DNA of 64,000 nucleotides from Holophagales bacterium. GTDB lineage: Bacteria > Acidobacteriota > Thermoanaerobaculia > Multivoradales > JAGPDF01. The stretch is taken from positions 4,495,501 through 4,559,500 of the forward strand of contig CP064972.1 of assembly GCA_016699405.1 (NCBI GenBank), in the 5' to 3' direction. This document shows, in pieces, positions 44,868 to 52,470 of this stretch; positions within the stretch are counted from its first letter, which is position 1, and every line of letters begins with the position of its first letter. The notes beneath the pieces are model-generated. The model was not told where the DNA came from. It made no database searches and was given only the letters and a program-made list of their open reading frames with translations. Made by a program: the position numbers and the translations under genes.

Positions 44868-45455
44868 TCACCTTCCAGGAATGGGCTCGGCGACGACCGG
44901 GTCGCCCTCGGGCGCCTTGGCGTTCGGCGGATTGGTGCCGTGGAGGCTGCGCACGTAGGAGACGACGGCCGAGAGCTCCTCGGGCTTCATCGCGCGGCCC
45001 CACGGCGGCATGCCCTTGGCCGGCCAACCTTTGGCGACGGTCTGGAAGATCTGCTCGACGGTCCCGCCATGGATCCACCGGTCGTCCGTGAGGTTCGGCC
45101 CGATGAGCCCGCGCCCCCCCTCGCCGTGGCAGGGGACGCAAGAGCGGGTGAAGCGCGCCCCTCCCATTTCGAGCACCGCCGGATCGGCGGCCCCGGCGAG
45201 CAGGTCCGCCGGCGCCGGCGGCACCAGCGGGTGGGCATCGAAGTAGGCCTGGATCTGGGACGAGGCGGCCTGCGCCTCCCCCCGGTATTCGGCCTCCATG
45301 GTGCCCTCGCCGAAGGAGAGCGCGTAGAAGATCAGATAGGCCGCCGAGAAGATCAGCGAACCCCACCAGATGGCCATGAGCCAGCCGGGCATCGGGTTGT
45401 CGTACTCCTTGATGCCGTCCAGCTCGTGGAGAACCTTGTCTTCGTACTGTGCCAT
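44868..45455 (-). CDS. ccoP: monoheme CcoP-like cytochrome c subunit of cbb3 oxidase
   Basis: 195 residues. The N-terminal domain (YDNPMPGWLMAIWWGSLIFSAAYLIFYAL) matches CcoP, and a single heme c motif, CVPCHGEGG (Cys106), precedes a methionine ligand region (GWPAKGMPPWG). Standard CcoP has two heme motifs and is about 290 residues long; the second cytochrome domain is absent here. It lies between ccoQ and ccoG. Confidence 0.9.
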   Translation of the reverse strand: MAQYEDKVLHELDGIKEYDNPMPGWLMAIWWGSLIFSAAYLIFYALSFGEGTMEAEYRGEAQAASSQIQAYFDAHPLVPPAPADLLAGAADPAVLEMGGARFTRSCVPCHGEGGRGLIGPNLTDDRWIHGGTVEQIFQTVAKGWPAKGMPPWGRAMKPEELSAVVSYVRSLHGTNPPNAKAPEGDPVVAEPIPGR

Positions 45456-45467
45456 GTTCCCCTCTCT

Positions 45468-45671
45468 TCAGGCCTTCGTACCGGCGCCCGGTCCGCTCGC
45501 GGACGGGCTCGATTCGTCGCTCTCGAACACCAGGCGGGCCCGGGCATCGAGCTCCTCGGGCCGCGAACGGAGGACCCAGTAGGCGATTCCCGCCCAGATC
45601 CCGAAGAAGAACAGCATCGAGGCGACCGACCAGGCGGTCGTCGAGGTGTGCGCGGCAAGCTCCTGCAGCAT
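45468..45671 (-). CDS. ccoQ: CcoQ-like small cbb3 subunit
   Basis: 67-residue, one-helix protein (AWSVASMLFFFGIWAGIAYWVLRSR), then an acidic tail. It starts two bases after the ccoNO stop with GGGAGG before ATG 45671. Position and topology match CcoQ, which stabilises the oxidase; sequence similarity within the family is low. Confidence 0.82.
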   Translation of the reverse strand: MLQELAAHTSTTAWSVASMLFFFGIWAGIAYWVLRSRPEELDARARLVFESDESSPSASGPGAGTKA

Positions 45672-45673
45672 GC

Positions 45674-47926
45674 CTACCTCCCGCCCGCCGCACCGGCGCC
45701 TGCCGCCGGAGCCGGAGCCGCCGTCGCGGCGGCAAGCGGGACTTGCGCCTGCGGGCGCTTCCACTTGATGTCGGTGCCCAGACGCTGCAGGTAGGCGGTC
45801 AGGGCGATGATCTCCTTGTCCGCCAGCCCCTTCGGACCCTGCTGCGCCTCGACCTCGGCGGCGATCCCCTTGGCCTGCGCCGCCATGGAGGCGATCGCGG
45901 TGTCGATCTCGCCGTCGCTGTATGGCACGCCGACCTTGCGCAATGCCCGCAGCTTGGCGCCGATCAGGCTGGTGTCGTACGGGTTGGTGAGCAGGTGCGG
46001 ATAGCGCGGCATGACCGAGCCCGGGGTCGTCGAGTCGGGGCGTGCCATGTGACGCACGTGCCAGAGCGACGGGTACTTGCCGCCGACCCGATGGAGGTCC
46101 GGTCCGGTGCGCTTCGAGCCCCACTGGAACGGATGGTCGTAGACGTACTCGCCCGCCTTCGAGTACTCGCCGTAGCGTTCGGTCTCGTAGCGGAACGGAC
46201 GGACGAGCTGCGAATGGCAGTTGTAGCAGCCCTCGCGGAGATAGATGTCGCGACCGACCACCTCGAGCGGCGTGTAGGGATGGACGCTGGCGATCTCCTT
46301 GACGTTCGCCTTGTCGAAGAACATCGGGATCGCCTCGACCAGCGAGCCGACCGCGAGCGACAGGGCGACGAGCACCGTGAAGGAGACCGTGCGCGCCTCG
46401 AGCATGCGGTGGAAGCCGTGACGCAGCGAGTGCTGCAGGCGGTAGAGCGCGTGGTCGTAGGTGTTCGGCGGAGTCGTCGCGCCCGGGGCCACCATCTCCT
46501 TGACCCGCGGCGGAGCGACGACCTCGGGCTCCTCGGCGAAGCCGGCCGGGGCGCTGCGCACCGTCTTGAAGATGTTCCAGGCGAAGATCAGCAGCCCGGC
46601 GAAGAAGAGCAACGCGGCGACCAGGCGGACCTGGTAGAGCGGGACGATGCGGATCACCGTCTCGATGAAGTCCGGGTAGACCAGGCGGCCGTCCGGCTCG
46701 AAGGCGCGCCACATCGCCCACTGCGTGATGCCCGCCACCCACATCGAGATCTGGTAGGTGATCAGACCGACGGTGGCGATCCAGAAGTGCCAGGTGGCGA
46801 GACGCTTCGAGTAGAGCTCGGTCTTCCACAACCGCGGCACCACCCAGTAGAGGATGCCGAACGACAGGAAGGCGTTCCAGCCGAGCGCTCCGGCGTGCAC
46901 GTGTCCGATCGTCCAGTCGGTGAAGTGGGAGACGGCATTGACCGACTTGATCGACATCATCGGCCCTTCGAAGGTCGACATGCCGTAGTAGGTGACCGCC
47001 ACCACCATGAACTTGAGGATCGGGTCCTCGCGCAGCTTGTGCCATGCCCCGCGCAGAGTGAAGAACCCGTTCACCATGCCGCCCCAGGAGGGCATCCAGA
47101 GGATCAGCGAGAAGAGCATGCCGAGCGTCGAGGCCCATTCGGGCACTGCCGAGTAGTGCAGGTGGTGCGGGCCGGCCCAGATGTAGACGAAGACCAGCGA
47201 CCAGAAGTGCATGATCGACAGCCGGTAGCTGAACACCGGCCGTTCGGCCGCCTTCGGCAGGTAGTAGTACATCAGGCCGAGGAACGGCGTGGTGAGGAAG
47301 AAGGCCACGGCGTTGTGCCCGTACCACCACTGCATCAGCGCGTCCTTGACCCCGGAATAGGCCGAGTAGCTGCCGAGCAGCGAGTAGGGCATCGCCATGC
47401 TGTTGCCGATGTGCAGGATCGCCACCGCGACGATGGTGGCGATGTAGAACCAGATGGCGACGTACAGGTGCTTCTCGCGGCGGATGGCGATGGTGCCGAA
47501 GAAGTTCACCGCGAAGGTCACCCAGAGGAGCGCGATCACGATGTCGAGCACCCAGGGCAGCTCGGCGTACTCCTTGCCCTGGGTGGTTCCCGTGACCAGC
47601 GCCAGCGCCGCTCCGACGATCAGCAGCTGCCAGCCCCAGAAGTGGATCTTCGACAGCACGTCGCTGAACAGTCGCGTCTTCAGCAGGCGCTGGATCGAGT
47701 GGTAGGTGCCGCCGAAGATGATGTTGCCGCAGAAGGCGAAGATGACCGCGTTCGTGTGTAGCGGCCGCAATCTGCCGAAGGTGAGGAACGGGGCCAGGTT
47801 CAGGCCGGGCAGGAAGAGCATGGCCGCGATCAGGACCCCCACGAGCATGCCGACCACGGCCCAGACCACTGCGGCCATGAAAAAGAGCCGCGGAGTTCGA
47901 TCATCGAAGCGCACGGTGTCGTTCAT
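45674..47926 (-). CDS. ccoNO: fused cbb3-type cytochrome c oxidase subunits I and II (CcoN-CcoO)
   Basis: 750-residue fusion. Residues 1-470 are the 12-helix CcoN heme-copper subunit with VHAGALGWNAFLSFGILYW and the heme/copper ligand histidines in the RLQPLHTNAV-like (RLRPLHTNAVIFAF) and YYGMSTFEGP blocks. After a linker of about 35 residues, residues 505-750 are CcoO: a helix and one heme c site, CYNCHSQLVRPF (Cys567). Separate ccoN and ccoO genes are the usual arrangement; fusion occurs in some lineages. It reduces O2 to water with high affinity and is the first gene of the unit. Confidence 0.95.
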   Translation of the reverse strand: MNDTVRFDDRTPRLFFMAAVVWAVVGMLVGVLIAAMLFLPGLNLAPFLTFGRLRPLHTNAVIFAFCGNIIFGGTYHSIQRLLKTRLFSDVLSKIHFWGWQLLIVGAALALVTGTTQGKEYAELPWVLDIVIALLWVTFAVNFFGTIAIRREKHLYVAIWFYIATIVAVAILHIGNSMAMPYSLLGSYSAYSGVKDALMQWWYGHNAVAFFLTTPFLGLMYYYLPKAAERPVFSYRLSIMHFWSLVFVYIWAGPHHLHYSAVPEWASTLGMLFSLILWMPSWGGMVNGFFTLRGAWHKLREDPILKFMVVAVTYYGMSTFEGPMMSIKSVNAVSHFTDWTIGHVHAGALGWNAFLSFGILYWVVPRLWKTELYSKRLATWHFWIATVGLITYQISMWVAGITQWAMWRAFEPDGRLVYPDFIETVIRIVPLYQVRLVAALLFFAGLLIFAWNIFKTVRSAPAGFAEEPEVVAPPRVKEMVAPGATTPPNTYDHALYRLQHSLRHGFHRMLEARTVSFTVLVALSLAVGSLVEAIPMFFDKANVKEIASVHPYTPLEVVGRDIYLREGCYNCHSQLVRPFRYETERYGEYSKAGEYVYDHPFQWGSKRTGPDLHRVGGKYPSLWHVRHMARPDSTTPGSVMPRYPHLLTNPYDTSLIGAKLRALRKVGVPYSDGEIDTAIASMAAQAKGIAAEVEAQQGPKGLADKEIIALTAYLQRLGTDIKWKRPQAQVPLAAATAAPAPAAGAGAAGGR

Positions 47927-48415
47927 CGGTCACCCATCCTGTGTCGATGCGTTCCCCGGGGGGCGCTGAAGGCGCCGCTCCCGGTCGGGAAGGCAGGGGC
48001 GGAAGCGAAATAGACGGTCGTGCCCGGCGCGCCCGGCGGGCGCCCCGGACGATCGGGAGCATCGTCGAAATCGCGGGAAGACGGCATTTTCACTCGGATT
48101 TCCTTGCGCTTCTTCGGCTCGTCTCGGCGCCTGCAGGGCGCCGCGGATCTCATCGTGATGGCTCGCTTGTCGTGTTCCGTGGCCGGGTGTCGACGTTGCC
48201 GTGAGGCCCTCGGCCCGGAAGGCATGTTGGCGGACGCATTTCGAAGTGCAACCACCCGGAAGGGGGGGGAAGGGTAGGCATTTCGAAAGGGCCCAGTCCG
48301 GCCGGGTGGCCCGCCACCTCTCCTTCGGGTGGTTGACTCGACCCGCGACATGTGCCGCGCCTGAACGGCGGCGCCGACGAGCTCCCCGGAACAGCCGCGC
48401 TAGACTCCCGGCACC
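47927..48415. promoter_or_regulatory. divergent regulatory region between ccoNO and the Kir channel gene
   Basis: 489 bases between divergent starts. No FNR-like TTGAT-N4-ATCAA site was seen. The main visible features are a GCATTTCGAA direct repeat at 48236-48245 and 48278-48287 (see separate entry), an AT-richer patch near 48083-48105, and an unconvincing minus-strand open frame running into the ccoNO start. Confidence 0.4.
48236..48287. repeat. pair of GCATTTCGAA direct repeats 42 bases apart
   Basis: GCATTTCGAA occurs at 48236-48245 and again at 48278-48287, each holding the palindrome TTCGAA. The 42-base phase equals about four turns of DNA, consistent with two operator sites for one dimeric regulator. 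The regulator is unidentified. Confidence 0.4.
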
Positions 48416-49375
48416 GTGGACAGGAGCCCCTCGAAGCTCGAGCGTGCCGCAACCCCGCCGGTCGACCGCAACGATCTGGGCTTCGGCTCGGTCGTTTCGC
48501 GGCAGAGCCGCGACCGGCTGCTCAACCGCGACGGCAGCTTCAACGTGCAACGCGGTGGCCTCGGCTTCCTGCGTTCGCTCTCGCTCTACCACTGGCTGAT
48601 CGAGCTCACCTGGCCACGCTTCCTGCTCGTGCTCTCGGCGGGCTTTCTCGCGGTGAACCTGATCTTCTCGTTTGCCTACTTCCTCTGCGGTCCCGGCGCG
48701 CTCGCCGGGCTCGAGAGCGGCGACGAAGCCGGACGATTCCTCGGCGGGTTCTTTTTCTCGGTGCAGACCCTGGCGACGATCGGCTACGGCGCGCTCGCCC
48801 CGGCAGGTCTCGCGGCCAACGTGATCGTCGTGCTCGAATCGATGACCGGCCTGCTGCTCGTCGCGCTCGGCACCGGCATCTCCTTCGCCCGCTTCGCCCG
48901 ACCGCGGGCGCAGATCCTCTTCAGCCGCTTCGCCGTCGTCGCGCCGTATCGCGACGTCACCGCGCTCGAGTTCCGGATCGCCAACGCGCGCACTAGCGAG
49001 CTGACCGACGTTCAGGCCCGCGTGCTCCTCGCCCGGCGCAAGGCGTCCGGCGACCGCGAGTTCCTGCCACTCGCCCTCGAGCGCGACAGCGTCCTCTTCT
49101 TCCCGCTCTCCTGGACGGTCGTCCACCCGATCGACGCCACGAGCCCGCTCTACCGCCTGCGTGCCGAGGAGCTCGAAGCGGCGCACGCCGAGCTCCTCAT
49201 CCTGCTCTCCGGCACCGACGAGAGCTCCTCGCAGGTGGTCCACACGCGCTCCTCCTACCTCGCCTCCGAGATCGTCTGGAACGCCCGCTTCGTCAGCCTC
49301 TACGACCCGCCCGGCGCCGAGGACGGTCGCGTGCGCATCGACGTCGGCAAGCTGAGCGCGATCGAGCGGCTCTGA
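48416..49375 (+). CDS. KirBac-type inward-rectifier potassium channel
   Basis: 319 residues. A slide-helix region is followed by two membrane helices around the pore; the selectivity filter is TIGYG (Thr121-Gly125). The C-terminal 170 residues form the immunoglobulin-like cytoplasmic domain typical of Kir channels (ALEFRIANARTSELTDVQARVLL, then WTVVHPIDATSPLY). GTG start at 48416. Divergent from the respiratory cluster, perhaps reflecting a link between membrane potential and respiration. Confidence 0.88.
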   Translation: MDRSPSKLERAATPPVDRNDLGFGSVVSRQSRDRLLNRDGSFNVQRGGLGFLRSLSLYHWLIELTWPRFLLVLSAGFLAVNLIFSFAYFLCGPGALAGLESGDEAGRFLGGFFFSVQTLATIGYGALAPAGLAANVIVVLESMTGLLLVALGTGISFARFARPRAQILFSRFAVVAPYRDVTALEFRIANARTSELTDVQARVLLARRKASGDREFLPLALERDSVLFFPLSWTVVHPIDATSPLYRLRAEELEAAHAELLILLSGTDESSSQVVHTRSSYLASEIVWNARFVSLYDPPGAEDGRVRIDVGKLSAIERL

Positions 49376-49546
49376 AGCACTGGCGAGGGGCCCTCGGCAA
49401 CGCAGCTCCCCACCTCGCGAGCATCCGCCAGCGAAACGCCGCCGGTTGCCTTGGCATGGATGCGACCCTCGTGGCGCTGACGGCCAGGGCTCCCTCGGCA
49501 GCCGGAGATCGTCCGGGCCGGAAGGCGGTGGATTCTGCTCGCAAGC

Positions 49547-50271
49547 GTGGCGCTCGGTGCGCTGGTTCTCGTGCTGCTCGTGGTCGACGCTCTTCTGGCC
49601 TGCAGTTCGGGGCGACCCGCCCCGCTCGCCGACGCGCACGGCACACCGCCGCCACGCGGCACCTGCGAGAAGGCCCTCGTCACCATCGGCGGCGTGCGCC
49701 AGGGGATGTTCCTGCGCGGGCGCGACTCGGCCAACTCCATGCTGCTCCTCCTCCACGGCGGACCGTGCTTCCCGACGTACATCACGAGCGAGGAGTTCCC
49801 GAACGGGCTCGAGGACCGCGTCGAAGTCTTTTGCCGGAAGGAACGCGGCAGCGGGCTCTCGTACGGTCCGGCGGTCACGCCGGCGAGCATGACGCTCGAC
49901 CCGTTGACGTCCGATGCGCTGGAGGTCGCCGAGTACCTTCCGGCTGCACGACGAGCAGTTCGCGTTCGACTTCCCCGCAGAGGTTCCGTGCCTCGAGCTT
50001 CCCGTCTACTTCCTGAGCGGCGCCTACGCGCCTTACCGTCAATCGCGACCGCTCCCGCACCGATATCGACCGGCTGGTCGCCCCCCGAGAGGGCTTCTAT
50101 ACCTTCCCCAACTCCGCCCACCGTCCCCTCTTCGAGGAGCCGGGGCGGATGCTGGAGATCCTCGTGCACGACGTGCTCGGAGGGACGACGCCGCTGGCGG
50201 ATCCCGAGCATGCAGCAGCGCACCACACCGCCCCCGTCACCGCTTCGGCTTGTACCAGTACCGATCGGTGA
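49547..50271 (+). pseudogene. decayed alpha/beta hydrolase (proline iminopeptidase-like)
   Basis: Frame 1 reads a membrane anchor, then GVRQGMFLRGRDSANSMLLLLHGG and KERGSGLSYGPAVTP, an alpha/beta hydrolase N-terminal half, up to EVAEYLP near 49940. There it breaks off: another frame gives RLHDEQFAFDFPAEVPCLELPVYFLSGAYA, and a third gives RLVAPREGFYTFPNSAHRPLFEEPGRM ending at 50269-50271. The nucleophile-elbow core (GxSxG, expected about 150 residues) is missing, so at least one large deletion and a frameshift have destroyed it. The tail overlaps the end of the convergent glycosyltransferase gene. Confidence 0.75.
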
Positions 50272-50962
50272 ATTCGGTCGGCTTGCCGCCGAGGAGATGG
50301 CGGAGGCCTTCGACGATGAGGGGGAAGTAGTGCCAGTCGCCGAATTCGTCGAACTTGCGGGTCGAGGCGATCGCCTTGGCGCGGCGCACGCGGACGAGGT
50401 GCTCCCCGCGGGTGCGGCCGAGCCGGCGCAGCGCCAGGAGGAAGGCGACGTCCTCGCCGACCAGGCGGCGCTCGTCGTAGCCGCCGATGGACACGAAATC
50501 CTCGCGGCGGCAGAACACCACACCGGTGTCCATCCGCATGGCGACCACCAGCGGCACGATCAGCATCCAGGTGCAGACGATGCCGAGCGACCAGCGCTCG
50601 AGCCGGACGCCGGTCGCGCCGCCGACTACGCCGCCGCCGGAGAGCACCCGATCGATCTCGACGAAGGTCCGCGGGTGGACTCGCGAGTCGGCATCGACGA
50701 AGGCGACGACCTCGCCGGTTGCCACACCGGCGCCGCCGTTGCGCGCGGCGGCGATCACCCGCTTCGCGACCGGCACCACCCGGCAGCCGCGCGCGGTGGC
50801 GATCGCCGCCGTCTCGTCGGTCGACCCGTTGTCGGCGACGATCAGCTCGACCGCCTCCGGCGGTCCGAAGGCGGCGCGCGCCACCTCGAGCGAATCGAGC
50901 AGGCGCGGCAGCAGGAGCGCCTCGTTGTAGGCAGGGACGATCAGCGAGAAGCGCGGACTCAT
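50237..50962 (-). CDS. family 2 glycosyltransferase
   Basis: 241-residue GT-A enzyme: SLIVPAYNEALLLPRLLDSLE, the nucleotide-sugar Asp in VADNGSTDETA, and the DxD-like VDADSRVHP. The ED dyad in LVGEDVAFLLAL is in the acceptor region. It lacks membrane helices except a possible hydrophobic stretch near residue 133. Likely adds sugar to a cell-surface glycan or lipid; donor unknown. Confidence 0.85.
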   Translation of the reverse strand: MSPRFSLIVPAYNEALLLPRLLDSLEVARAAFGPPEAVELIVADNGSTDETAAIATARGCRVVPVAKRVIAAARNGGAGVATGEVVAFVDADSRVHPRTFVEIDRVLSGGGVVGGATGVRLERWSLGIVCTWMLIVPLVVAMRMDTGVVFCRREDFVSIGGYDERRLVGEDVAFLLALRRLGRTRGEHLVRVRRAKAIASTRKFDEFGDWHYFPLIVEGLRHLLGGKPTEFTDRYWYKPKR

Positions 50963-51061
50963 CGGTTTCGCCGTCGGCTCCGAGCGCGGGCCGATCGCTC
51001 GCTCGACGTCCTCGAATGCCAGACGGCCGAGCGAGCCAGCCGACGCCGCCCTCGCGCCGCT

Positions 51062-51433
51062 CTACCGGATCAACCAGTCGATCGCCGCCTGGCGGTCGAC
51101 GAACAGGCGAACATCGTAGCCGCGATTGCGCGACGCCGTTTCGTAGAAGCGCATGTCCTCGCGTGCCTGGTCCGACTCGGGCAGGAGGACGGCGTCTCTC
51201 ATCCCCGGGGGGAGCTGCAGGACTTCGTAGAGACGGATGAGCTCGAACACTTCGAAGGGCGTGCCGACCTGCGCGAAGCGCGTGCAGTCGGAGAGAAAAC
51301 GGCACACCTCGTGCTCGCGGGCGAAGGCGACGGTCTCACGCGTCGCCGCCATGACCTCCCCGCCCGTCATCGGAGCCAGGTACTCGGTGAGGACAATCCT
51401 TTCCGGCTGAAGAAGCGAGAGGGTCCACGGCAT
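51062..51433 (-). CDS. small SpoIIAA/STAS-like protein
   Basis: 123 residues, no membrane segment. N-terminal strands (LSLLQPERIVLTEYLAPMTGGEV) and a final DRQAAIDWL are characteristic of the SpoIIAA-like (DUF3478-type/STAS-fold) domain. The FLSDCTRF segment is the central strand. Function is unknown; a link with the RsbU-type phosphatase 37 kb away is only speculative. Confidence 0.6.
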   Translation of the reverse strand: MPWTLSLLQPERIVLTEYLAPMTGGEVMAATRETVAFAREHEVCRFLSDCTRFAQVGTPFEVFELIRLYEVLQLPPGMRDAVLLPESDQAREDMRFYETASRNRGYDVRLFVDRQAAIDWLIR

Positions 51434-51557
51434 GAAACGGCGGCCTCCGACGGTCCGCTCGAAGGTTACACGAGCGCGACCCGGCGCGAGCCGCCCCGGT
51501 GGGCGGGCCGGCGACGACGGACCGGAGGGTCGGCGCCGCCGGAACCCGACAGCTTCG

Positions 51558-52469
51558 CTAGCGGCGGACCTCGCAGCTCACGCGGTAGAGGTCGAGCCGA
51601 CCCGCCGACTCGCCGTCGCGGTGCGAGGTGAAATAGAGAAACCCCCGCTCGCCGGGTCGCAGAGAGGGCCCGAGGTTCCAGCTTCCCGGGGCATTGACGC
51701 GTGCATCGAGCCGTTGCGCCGCGCCGTAGCGCCCGTCGTGGGCGAAAGCCACGTAGAGGTCGGCGCCGTCCTGCTCGCCGACGCGCCGGGTGAACACCAG
51801 CGTTTCGCCGTCGTCGAGGTAGGTCGCATCGAAGTCGTCCTCGGCGCTGTTGAGCTCGCCGGCGACCGGCTCGGCGTCGCTCCAGCGCCCCTCTCGCAAC
51901 GCGCTGACGAAGAGGTCGTGGCGGCCGCGCCCGCCGCGGCCGTCGCTGGCGAAGAGCAGGCGCGTCCCGCCGGCGGCCGCCACCGGGGCCCATTCGTCGC
52001 CCTTCGAATTGACGCCGGCGCCGAGATTGACGGCGACGCCGTACTGCCCGGTCGCCGGATCGAACGGCACATACCAGAGGTCGTCACCACCGAGCCCACC
52101 GGGACGGTTCGAGAAGAAGAAGAGGCCGCGCCCGTCCGGGGCGAACGACGGATCGAAGTCGTTCTCCGGCGAGTCGAAGCTCGCCGGATGAGGGGTGCTC
52201 CAGCCGTCCTTCTCCCGCACGCTTTCCCAGATCTCCCAGCCCCCCGGCCCGCCGGGACGATTGATCGAACCCCAGAGCATCCGGGACCCGTCGGGGCTCC
52301 AGGTGATCCGGACCTCGGAGGCCTCGGTGGAGACCAGGCCCGGCAGGAGCAGCTCCGGCCGGGCCCCGAGCTCGAGCCGCTGCGCCGCCAGCGGCGCCAC
52401 GACGACCAGGGACAGGAGGACGAGCGCCGCGTTGCGGCCCAGCCGACCCGTGACGCTCGTCGCCTTCAC
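51558..52469 (-). CDS. secreted WD40-like (PD40/TolB-type) beta-propeller protein
   Basis: 303 residues with a signal peptide (ALVLLSLVVVAPLAAQ). At least four PD40-type blades are visible: ITWSPDGSRMLWGS, DPSFAPDGRGLFFFSNRPGG, RLLFASDGRGGRGRHDLF and FDATYLDDGETLVFTRR. The protein ends in a YFTSHRDG blade. Periplasmic binding or scaffold role likely; ligand unknown. It ends a run that begins with malate synthase, although function appears unrelated. Confidence 0.8.
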   Translation of the reverse strand: MKATSVTGRLGRNAALVLLSLVVVAPLAAQRLELGARPELLLPGLVSTEASEVRITWSPDGSRMLWGSINRPGGPGGWEIWESVREKDGWSTPHPASFDSPENDFDPSFAPDGRGLFFFSNRPGGLGGDDLWYVPFDPATGQYGVAVNLGAGVNSKGDEWAPVAAAGGTRLLFASDGRGGRGRHDLFVSALREGRWSDAEPVAGELNSAEDDFDATYLDDGETLVFTRRVGEQDGADLYVAFAHDGRYGAAQRLDARVNAPGSWNLGPSLRPGERGFLYFTSHRDGESAGRLDLYRVSCEVRR

Positions 52470-52470
52470 G

